This document shows, piece by piece, positions 48,466 through 60,300 of a DNA stretch of 64,000 nucleotides. The notes below the pieces were generated by a model. That model did not search any database. It was given only the letters and a program-made list of their open reading frames with translations, and had not been told where the DNA came from. Origin of the DNA: Mytilus californianus (Eukaryota; Mollusca; Bivalvia; Mytilida; Mytilidae); NCBI RefSeq assembly GCF_021869535.1, contig NW_026262679.1, positions 45,058,426 through 45,122,425 on the forward strand. The letters are read 5' to 3'. Made by a program: the position numbers and the translations under genes. Every line of letters starts with the position of its first letter. Position 1 is the first letter of the stretch.

Positions 48466-51400
48466 TTATATCACATTAACATGTTCTCAGTCTGATTTGC
48501 ATGTAATATTTGACAATGGACATTAACCACCATTCCATCATCATCATTATCATTATAAACTGACCAAGTCACTTAAAGATAATATAAATCAATGAGTCTG
48601 GAAATGAAGTCATATTTAAATGATCCCCATCCAGAAAGGACATGTTCACCATTTAAAATAAAAACTTTTGACCAAATACAGATCTAGTAATTAAGAAATT
48701 GGCTTTATATTGAATATGAATCACTAAACAATTAAAATGATATAAATGTTAGGTGCCTCCTGCAGACAGGAATTACAATCTATAAATTCTATATACCAAA
48801 TATAGATGGGTTGTAACTTGTAAAAACTCAGAAATTGATTTTCACAAAAAAATGACTCGAGATATTAAAGGAGTTTGGTTAGGTGTCACACTGACATAGA
48901 TTTTTAAACCAAAGATAATGCCAAAAAGTAGTCTCATATTGGAAACATTTCATACAGAGCTATAAAGACTAGATACAATCTTTTTGCACCATGGTTGATG
49001 CTGACAATTGGGACACATTTCTTCATCAGAGACCATTGCACTGTTCTGCATGCTATCTAAAATAGAAGGCTAATAATCAAACACCAATCACTCTTCAAAC
49101 TTTTATTGTTTTTGTAACATACCATTTTCTGGAATATTTTTCAATGGTTTGTACTTTTTTCAGCTTTTTCCATTTTTATCTCCTTCCGCTTTATACACAG
49201 TACATGTAAATAGCCCATTTGTTCTCAGTATAACATGTTCTAGATGGAATTTCACAGCTAGATCAAAAAGTCTTAATTTAGCTGAAATTTCCTCTATAAC
49301 TTACTTCAAACCAGAACAAAATGGTTAGTTCATGAACATTAGTCAAGTGGTATTGACTCAAATATCAATGATGTAAAATCATTTCACAATCTACAGAATT
49401 AACTTTTTTTTACACTGTTTTGATGGTTTAACAATTCTGTCTGTAAATTGCATTGTCATTTTGTTATATGAACAATATTTGTAATAATATTATAACCCCA
49501 AATTGGAGCATTCTTTTCACTTTTTTGGTTGAGAAACATTTAACTTTCTCATCAAAATTTTTAACATAGCAAACTAGACATGAGCATTTTAAAAACATAA
49601 ATTATGTGACATATGACAGGAAATTTGCAAACATTCACAGCTGATTTTTGATTAATTTGAAGTTTGAATAATAAATTAATTTCTAATTAGCTTCCACATA
49701 CACCGATAACCAAATACTATTTTCACAAGAATTAAAAAGCAGCATAAACTATTACTTGTAGCTACAAAAATTTTTTTTTTTAATCTCCTAAACTTTAAAT
49801 AAAAAAAAAAAGTACTTTGGGAGTATTCAAAATTTTGAACATATTTTACTCCAGTTTGTTTTTTCCCTATTTTTTGTCAACAATTATCAAGGATTATTAT
49901 AAAAGCAACATAAAAAGCCATGTACTAAACAATTAAATGTACAACAAATATGCATTTTCTAATTCACAACAAAACTTTGTTTGATATAAATTAGGATTTT
50001 TGTTAAATCTGTCTGTGATTGTTACCACATTTATAATACAATTCTTTGGCCTGGAACTGTTATTGGTTAAGTTAATAAAATTATATTTTTTGCAATTCAA
50101 AAGTGGGAACATTTTTTCTTGAAAAGTGAGTACAAAAAAAATTATTGAGCAATTAAAATCACTCAAATTTTTCAACCAATTATTCAGAATTGTAATACTG
50201 CATACATATTTTTTTTTACATGTAAATGCATATCAAAGCAAAATGATGGACTTGCATTAATGTGTGTTATTTTCAAATGTATTCCATCCCTCTAACAGTC
50301 TACATAATAATTTCTAAGTCTAATGGCCAATTGTCTTGAGCTGAATTTCTTTAAAATATTCAAGGTATTTTTTACATCAGCAACTGTTCCATTTGTTGAC
50401 CTTAACAAATAGCATCGTTCAATCTCATTTCTCCAAGTGACTTATTCCCCAAGCTATCAAAGCTTATATTAACATCACATTTATACATTAGTGTTCACCG
50501 AACACAAAATGAGAAAATTACCAAAAAAGAATGCTATGCTGAAAAATCCACCATACAAAATGGGTCAATTCATACAAAATTAAGGTTTATACTACAATGA
50601 ATATACATTCAGATAACTTAATATGAACCCAATGTGCGAAACAGATGGTACGCAACCATCCAACGAAAAAAAATATTTGTGTTTATAAAACTTTCCTCCA
50701 TTTATACACACATGAACAAGAATCAGTGTTTTTCTGTAACAGAAGAATCTATCAGTTGCAGGTCCCCCTTGACTGAGTTCATCAAGTAAAACTGAAGAGT
50801 GAAAAAACTCAGATTTATTGGTTTAAAAATTAATATTAAGCCCTATTGAATTGTGTAGAATGTCAAATTGATTAATCACAAATAAATTACTTGTATTCAA
50901 TGGTCTACGGCATTGTGGATAAATTTAATCAAAAATTGTCCAATGGTTAATTTTTTATATATATAAAAAAAATAATACAAAATTGTATATTTCAATTTAA
51001 AATAAGGGCATTAATCTAAGTAAATGTTCAATCTGCCAAAACAAATATTTTTTTTTTATATAAGTGGTCATACAGAATCATCTCTGAAAATTGCAACATA
51101 TGAAAACCAACACAGATTCTGATTACTCTGTGACAGATCAATACCGATTCTTGTATCAACTTCTAAACATTAAACATGACAATGATCTCTGTGCCTTTAT
51201 TGATGAAGTGAGAAAGATTTCTCATCTTCTACAGCTTTGATACTTTAGAAGATTGAAGAAAATTTCGTCTCTATATGCATCAATGTAAAATTCTTATAAC
51301 ACATCAACCATAAAGATGTGCATAGATTTCAAAATGTCGGCACCAATATTTATCAACAACATTAAATAATATTTTTTTTATGCTAAACATTAATATTTTA

Positions 51401-54400
51401 CTTTTTAAATGTAAAATCATGGAATATGGATTTTGAGGGTGTAACATAACAATGACAAACAGATGAATAATGTACATACATACATACTCCAAACTTTCTT
51501 ACATAAACTAAAATGATGAACACAAAACATTGTTCTGGGTAAAACTATAACAGATGCCACCTCCATTCATACAAAGAAACCATATTTAATGGCAAATATT
51601 AAATTTTTTCTTCTTATATATACTTTGTTTTAAATTGGTTCAAGTTCATGGCATTTTAAGGACCACAGCACACTGAAATATTTACATTCTCTAAACAAAA
51701 ATTGCAATGTTTACTTTTTATCATTTTTTAAGCAACTAGACATTTTTGGTCAATTTGTAAACCATTTGTTCACTTTTCAGTCTGGTGAAGGCAGAAACAG
51801 AACATAGAAACTATGTCCAGGACTAACTAAAACTTAAAATTGTATCTTTTTAAAAAAGGCTTTACATTTTTTTATCAAGTTTTCATTCCCTATATTCTTT
51901 GAAAAGGGAATCTCGGACAAGAAGAAATTTTGAAATTTTCCAAAAGGAATATGACGACAGACTTTTACTAGTTTCAACATATTCTTTTGTATATTTTGTC
52001 TGAATTTTTTTTTAAGATAAAAAGTCATTCATTTCAGTGTTATAAAAAAACAATCATGCAAGTTATTTCTGTATGAAAAAGTAAAATATGCTTTATGATT
52101 ATTAAGGATAAAAGATGGAAGGATTCTACTGGGACTTATAGGACTATATGGTTGTATGAGTTTAAATGAAATCTAACGATGAATTAATGTAAATATACAT
52201 ATAAATGATTTATTCTTTTTTTTTCCATTTTTTCTTTTCAGATTATGGATTTACGATCAAAATTCATGACTTCTTTAAACGTAAAGCATTAATAAACTGC
52301 TTTGATATAACCTATTCAAAACACCCAACATTCAGTGTAAATATGTACATATATATCTGCACAGACTGATATCAGACATTTAATCATATAGTTCATAAAA
52401 AAGAAAAAAGCAATGTTACATGAAAGTTAACACAAATTTTCCCTGTATAAATGTAACTTTATGTTGGCATATAAATGCAATTTTATGTTGCAAAATTCAA
52501 ATTGCTATTCCATAAATGCAAGTTTCATCCCCTTCCACAAAAAGTTCATACAACTTGCGATCAGATCTTCTTAAACTATTGAAGTAATGTCCAGTCATAA
52601 TTCCTAATATTTTTATGTAAAACAGAATATTTGACATGTCCCTCCCTTACAAAAAAAAATAAAATAAAAAAGAAGCTGGAGTTGCTTCTTTTGTCCAGTC
52701 ATATTTCTTCTTTTAAAGAAAAACTAGTGAATATAGTAAAATAGTACTGTCAAAAACCCATACTACATAAAATTGAATGCATGTTTCTACCATGACGGAA
52801 TAAACACTAATCATTTTAGACATCAGCAACTTCTTCTAACAAACAACATAGATAATATATTCTCCGACTTTGTCATAAGGAACAAACAATCATATAATCA
52901 ATGTTAACACCAACAAATTAAAAACTATCTAATTTTAACATCCTGAGAAACATGCAATCAACTTAGCTTTAGGTTATAGTTGTTTACACAACTACTTGCA
53001 AAGAAAAACAATAAAATTTAGATACAATCCTAAACATTATGTAAATCCATACAAGCCACTTTTTTACTAAGCATTAATATTTTAAAGTAAGCTTTTTTTT
53101 TAACTGGTTGTTTATTTTTAGCAGTTTACACCTGTTGCCTTATAATCATAGCCAGTTTTGGTTAAAAATTTATCGTTTGAATGTGTCTGTTTATTCACGT
53201 CTGATTATCATTTACATCTGGTTATATCAAAGCAACATCTGTCTATAAATGACTAGAATCAACTTGACTTGGTCTTATTCATTTCTTACATACTTCCTAT
53301 CTGCTTTAAAGCTTTCCTTTTTTAATGGTTAGTTTATATAAAAATAAAAAATACAAAAACAATTGACTAATAATTTTAGTTCTTTTATGTACATTTAATT
53401 TAAGAAGAGAAATCTTGTATACGATCTCCATTCATGCACATGAACACTTCTTAAACATGTTTTGTTCATTTTAAATGCAATTACTGTCCCTGTAAAACAT
53501 ATGTGATCGGGATTTGTTCATCGTGAACTGCATTTTTTTTATTTATTTAAACAGAGATATCATGTTATACAAGTGATGTAGATACTTAACATAACCTTTG
53601 TATAATATTTATATTTACTATTTATACATAGAATTGAGATTGCAAAGAGGTTTAAGCTTTTGATATGGGTTGAAAGCCTCATAATGACTTTGAGATGAAG
53701 AAACAGTAAAAAAAAACCAAAGTTCCTTTGCTTGATTTGGGTTTGGTTATTAAAGTCTGTGTAGGGAATTTGTCTCATGAATTAATACACCATATGCCCT
53801 AATTTTTGTTACAATTTTTCTGTTTGTCTCAACACTTAAAAAATAACCTTGAATGTGTTAAGATTCTTGTGCTTGCCTCCATGATATGAATGGAATTGTC
53901 CTCCATCTGGTTTAACAGTTAAACAAGCTTGAAAATAAGTATTTTTTCCATGAACATTAAAACTGACTTGCTTGTAGTCATAGAATTGACACCCACACTT
54001 AAATACTAATATGATCTAGGAACTGCTAATCAATACTGTTTGGTTCCAAACCATCTAGACCTAGAGTTACTTCATAACATCCAATAATGTAAAAAGAAAT
54101 CAACTTTTTAAACTTGTTGATAATATAAATAATGAGAATACCAATTAACAGATTAAAAAAAAGGCTCTGACCTGGTATTAAACAGGACTTGGATATTTTG
54201 TATGTTAAGCACACATCATTCATTTTAACATGATAAATCTGCATTTGTATAAGAGCTAAAACAACAGAGAACTTTCAAATGTTTTCCTTTTGCAGCTCTT
54301 ACTCAGAAAACAAAATAAAAAATCTTTTACAAACTTAACAATCTTCAGACAACAGAAACAATTATTAAATAAATTAATCACAACCCCACATTTATACATC

Positions 54401-55154
54401 ACACAAAACCCAACACTCATACATCACACACAAAACAATTACACACAACATTTACCATGTTTAAGATTATTTCTAATACTATCTAATACTACTTATTAAC
54501 GGATATTCATTTTACAGATATAAACAGCAATGCCAACCTTAATTCCCGACTTGTTCTTATAATAGGTTTTTTTTAAATACACAAAATTTAAAATACCTTT
54601 ACAATTTAACATCATTTTAACTTGAAATGTAAAGCATGTCACTATATATATATATAGCTACTTTTAAATGACATTTTGTAAGTCTGATTTCTACCATCAT
54701 TATACATTTTGTATAATATATTATCAAACTACACTTATTGAAGTGTTTTGTTATGTCAGCCTTTGCCATTTTTTGTACACCATGAAACTTGAATGAGCTG
54801 GTATAACCCATCTGACCTTTACGCTCACTTATCAAAGGATTGGATGACACATTATTCAGCAATTTCCTCTACACACTTTGCTCAGCAATGGTGGTCATCT
54901 TGGACTTTAATAGAAACTTAATGGAGAAAAAAAATCACCTTTTAAATGTAAAACGAAGAATCGGTGAAATACTTTCCCAAGAAGAGGCATGTTTTCCCCG
55001 TGATCCCTTCAGTGTAAAGTAAAGTTTGATTCAGTTGAGGATTTTCCAAATTGAAACCCATCCTTTACATTGAATTTCATATTACTTTTGAATGGTTCTA
55101 CTCTGGCCCATTTGAAATAAGCATCAATCATAGAAGGAAAATTAATAGTAACAG

Positions 55155-55232
55155 TGAGAAAGAAATAAGAAAGTATAGAGAAGAGAAAGAAATAAGAAAG
55201 TATAGAGAAGAGAAAGAAAAAAGAAAGGCGTA
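55155..55232. repeat. GA-rich tandem repeat, period about 28
   Basis: AGAAATAAGAAAGTATAGAG is repeated with a spacing of about 28 bases. It opens a Lys/Glu-rich frame that is not a gene. Confidence 0.7.
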
Positions 55233-55331
55233 GAGTTTCTGATTCTTTGAAATATTTATTTAATAAAGAAATAAGGTTGGCATCCCATCATTTTATCTCA
55301 CTCACAGGTACTGGATATGATAGTAGACCCT

Positions 55332-55440
55332 GGAGTTGGTTTCAGTAAAAAACTTACGACCAAGATTGATCGTTAGTATACTGAACTGTTCATGACATAA
55401 GATTGATCTTAGTCAAAAGTTTTTTGGTGAAACCGACTCC
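55332..55440. mobile_element. 109 bp foldback MITE
   Basis: GGAGTTGGTTTCAGTAAAAA (55332) is an imperfect reverse complement of TTTTTTGGTGAAACCGACTCC ending at 55440, and AAGATTGATC pairs with GATTGATCTT. The element is almost entirely palindromic. No target duplication was clear. Confidence 0.6.
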
Positions 55441-57357
55441 TGATGATTATGCTGTTTAAATCTTATCTTTTAAACTATATACAACATATTATTTTATTTT
55501 AAATTTCAACTATGCTATCCTAATATTCTTTTCTTAGTTTTCAGGCATTCTTATTTATTCTACACACAAAGTTTTAACTATTTCATTTTAAATTTTAACT
55601 ATGCAATCTTATCATTCTTTTCTTAGTTTTCAGGCATTTTTATTATTCTATAAAAGAAACTTTAACAATTAAAATGAAAATGTTTTGATATCCTTTGGTT
55701 TTGCATATCTTTAAACACCTCATCAAAAATATTTTTGATCAACAATTTGTTAATTTTCCTAATTAGTACAGTTAAGGGTTTTATTTCTCCTTAATTGTTT
55801 AACAATTATTAGAAAGTAAAACCACAACAGCAAAGAAAGTGGCTTGTACTGGATTATCCAGTATACAATTCAAGATGAAAAAATTGTCACAAAAACTTTT
55901 CTTTTTGGTCTTTCCTGAATAAACCATGTTAAGATTGTAATTTCTGAGAGAAAAATCACTGATTACTTGTATCATCATTGACTATGGTGTTTCAAGAATC
56001 TAGTCATCCCAAATACTTTGAGTAACCTTTGAGAATTTACAAATAAACTTCCAAAATTTCCAATGAGTACTGAAAAAAAAAACAGTTGTTGAACAACACT
56101 AACAAAATTTTTGAACATCACCACAAGTCATACAATAAAATGGTGCATAGCTATAATGGCACACTTGTTATTAATATAATTCCTCAGTATTCTTTGAACA
56201 CTGATAGCATTAAATAAAACATGTTGAAAATCAAAACTAATAACTGAAAGTAACAATTATGAAAATCAAGGGAGTATTAATAAAAAAAATCTACACACAC
56301 ACATATATATTTTTTCATTCTGTAACAGAATTTTGCTCTACATAAACTTGGCAACAATTGTACAAGAGGCTCTTTAACAATGAGCACTAGAATGTTAAAG
56401 GTTCAAGGAGTTTAAAATGGAAACTCTTCATTTAACAACTTCATTATTTAATGCGTAAGATTCATTTTTTTCCTTCTATTTTCTTTAATTTGCAAAAAAT
56501 CTGATAAACAAGAATGTTCCATTTCAAACTCTTTAACTTTCAATAATTAACTCTTCAGACAAATATCAAATGAATTTCCTTTTGGCTAAAACCTCATTTC
56601 TTATCTTCTATTTATCAATTGTACAAAAAAAGACCCCCAAACTTGCACTTTAGTACTATACATTTTGTTTTAAAAATCTGAATAAACTTCAATATACTAC
56701 AAACATTTGTTTAAAAACAATTTTATATACATGAACTCTCCTGCAGAAAGTGTTTTTAAATATTTTCTATAACTTTCTATGAGCAAAGAAATCTACAGTC
56801 ACAATCCAACACAGAATATTACTTATCTTTCCTGAAAGAACTTGTTTGCCAGAAACAAGTGTGTAAATTTTTTTGCCATTTAATTTCTATTGTAAACTTA
56901 CAAAACCGTTACAGTGATATAAAAAAAAACACATATTTATAAATCTGATCTTTAAACAGGAGAGTTTTAATTTCTTTAATGTTATACATGCATAAATCAA
57001 GAACAGGCTGTATTTAATCTCTTATATGGAAATGAAAGTTATCTGCAAAATGATTAATAAGGTAATAATATTTCAAAATGACTGAATACAATAATAAATC
57101 TTTATAAATGAAACTTTGCTGAATGGTAAGAACAAGCTATAAAGCTGATTTAAAAAAAAAAAAAAAAGCGTAAATTTTAAAACCTTGTTCCAAATTATGC
57201 ATTTTTTCAATGAATATTTTATGAAGCCTCTTTTAGCCAAATTTTATACATTTGTGTTGTTGACAATTTTGATTGTTTTAAGAGTTAAAGATAAACATAG
57301 GATAAAGTTCAAAATGTTTTATCACTGATGCAGATATGTAAATATTATGTACACAAC

Positions 57358-60300
57358 TTAATTTTCATTTTTTTCTGTTAATTTTACGGATTTCTGCTTG
57401 GATCCATTTGTCCTGTAAATTTTCCTTGATTCAACAAAAGTATTTGACTTCTCAGATTTTAATATCTTTTGTTTCTGTCTCTACAAAAAAAAACATGTGA
57501 AAAATATAATGGATTATGATAAAAAAAAATTTCAAACAGATCCTGAAAAGGTAATTATAATATGATATATGACTAATTAAATTCCATTCCATAAATAAAT
57601 GAAATCAACATAAGAATGCAACTTAATAAGAAGACTTGAGCCAGCAAACAGTGCACTATATATCTAAAATAATTAGCTAAGTTCAACTAACCCATCATTT
57701 TGTAAATAATTCATGGAATTAAAATTCTGATAATATGCAAACCTTCAGTATATGTAAAATATTTTTTCTACCTTGATATTGAGTGGACAAACCATATTTT
57801 TTTATCAGACTGACAAACACCAACAAACAGGTGGGGATAACAAGAATGTGTCCTTAGTACATGGATGCCCCACTCGCACTATCATTTTCTATGTTCAGTG
57901 GACCATGAAATTGGGGTCAAAACTCTAATTTGGCATTAAAATTAGAAAGATCATATCATAGGGAATATGTGTAGTAAGTTTCAAGTTTATTGGACTTCAA
58001 CTTCATCCAAAATTAACTTGACCTAAAACTGTAACCTGAAGTGGGACAGACTGACAGAAGAACAGACACATAGACCAAAAAACATAATGCCACTAGGTGG
58101 GGCATAGAAAACATATGCAACCATACTATTAATTTGTTCACTGTTAACAATTCAGGCTGAACAAAATGAGAAATGACTTAATCTAGCAGTAAACTAAACA
58201 TTTCAAATGTATGATGAAAATCTAATTGTTTTATTATTAAGCCAAAAGTCAGAACTTTGCATTGTTAACAGCATCACAGAGCCATACATCCCTAACATTC
58301 TTTCATTATAATCAAAGACTGCATAAATAGTGGTCTTATTCAACCTTCATTTGCATTGATTTCTGACAAAAAAATAGTGTTCTCACTTTGCTTACACTTC
58401 TATTCCCCAATCCAAACTCTCATTTAACAAGTGAGCTGTGTCAACCTCATGCAAGTGCACGTATACATGTACATGTATAAAGACTTTGATTTTGGAACAT
58501 TCAAATACGAAATAAAAGATGAATTTTGGTCTGTTTTGTAGGGTTCTTATATCAACTCAATTTGTTACAGACTTTGCATAGAGATTTTTTCAACCCAAAA
58601 TAGGTTAACAGATGTATTCATATTCATTTGAATAAAGTTGATTTCTATCCGACACAGCTCAAGTGTTCTTAACAATACCTGAAGGCACTTACCTTACTTT
58701 GATTAGAAAGCTGTGGAAACTCCTCTTCTTGAAATTCAAAATAATCATCAACATTTTCTTTGATATCAACTGGTATTTCAGAACTGTAATAACAAATCAA
58801 TATCCATGAATGGTCCATTTCAAAGTTAGTCAGAGGAAACAAATTACCAGCACAAAATATTGAATTACATGGCAGATAGGGGCAGGTTCATGTAGGCATC
58901 TTTGGCTTTTAAGTTTTTGCTTTGAGCATTCCTTATGAAGGTAAATTCAGAGAAAACCTTCACTAAATTTATAAAAAAAAAATCATCATTTTCAAAAAGT
59001 CAATCTATCCAGTATCGAACATTAATTGATTTTATTTTCCAGATGGTAAGATGGTACAACAAACAAATATGACATTTTAACAATTATCTATATTTTTTTT
59101 GTACTTGATGACAGATAAAATGTTGTTGGTCTGTACGATACATGCTGTCAAATGAATGTAAATGTTGCAGGTAGAAAAAATGTGTACATGTTTGTTGAGA
59201 TATCCAGTTAAACATATACAAATGGAAGGCAACATTTCATGAATAGGAAAAATTAGGAAAATGGTTGTTTCTTTTATTTTCTCAACAAAAAATGCCAATG
59301 AAAATCATCAAGGTATGCATATAAACTAGGGGCTATTTTGTGTCGCTCACCTTGGTCTATGAGCATATTCAACAAAGGACACTCTCCAACATTGTAGACG
59401 AGAATAGAATTCATGACAAAAATCTGTTTTGTTGATCTTGGATTGCTGATCATTTAGTCTGTTTAGTTTCTCTCTATCTTCTTTAGTTTTTGCTCAAAAC
59501 ACAAAAGAGGGTAAAAAAAATCCTCATTTAAAGGCAATCACTCCTATAAAGAGTGACAGTCTAATAACAATATCGGCAAAATTTGACTTGTTAGTAGATT
59601 TTGCCTTGCTGATCATTTTTGTGATTTATAAAGTGTCTATTTATCTATTATACTTTTTATCATATAAGGCAAAATGCAAAAAAATGGTAACATTCATCAC
59701 TAAAGGGCAATAACTCCAATAAGGAGTCATCGGACGATTTCCTCCATATTGTCTAAATTGTAGATCTTGTCTTGCTGATCATTTTTGCTTATTTAAGTTT
59801 CTATCTATCTATTATAATTTTTAAGATATAAGGCAAAAATGGAAAAAAAAATGGTAAATAAACTTAAGTTCAAGAACAGAAACATTTTTCCATTTGTAAA
59901 TGGGCATAACTCTAGAACGGTCAAAGTGATGCCACCAAAATTCAATGTTGATCTGTATGTTGTAGTAATAAGCAAATGTGTATAAGTTTCATAACATTTG
60001 GTTGAGGCAAACTTGTTAGAGAACAGAAACGAAAAATTCAGCAATTTTTCCATTAGTAAAGGGGCATAACTCTAGAAAGGTAAAAGTGACACCACCCAAA
60101 TTCAAACTTGATCTGTGTTTTGAGGTAATAAGTATTGTGTATAAGTTTCATAACATTTGGTTGAGGCAACGGCAGGGGCATAAAATAAACAGCTGCGCCA
60201 TGAGCGCATGATATGCCCGTCGCGTTTTCAAAGAATAAAGTTCAATAACTTCTCAATGTCATATCAGAAATTTATAAAAAACTAAAGGGAGGTTATCTTA

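Larger units (their letters stand above)
48466..57357 (-). other. Repeat-poor AT-rich region downstream of the CCCH gene
   Basis: Nearly 9 kb with no convincing exon on either strand and almost none of the transposon families that fill the rest of the window. The exceptions are a 28 bp tandem repeat (55150-55230) and a foldback MITE (55332-55440). It begins right after the stop codon of the minus-strand CCCH gene, so a very long 3' UTR is possible. This is inference; short A/T runs give many AATAAA matches, so no end can be chosen. Confidence 0.35.
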
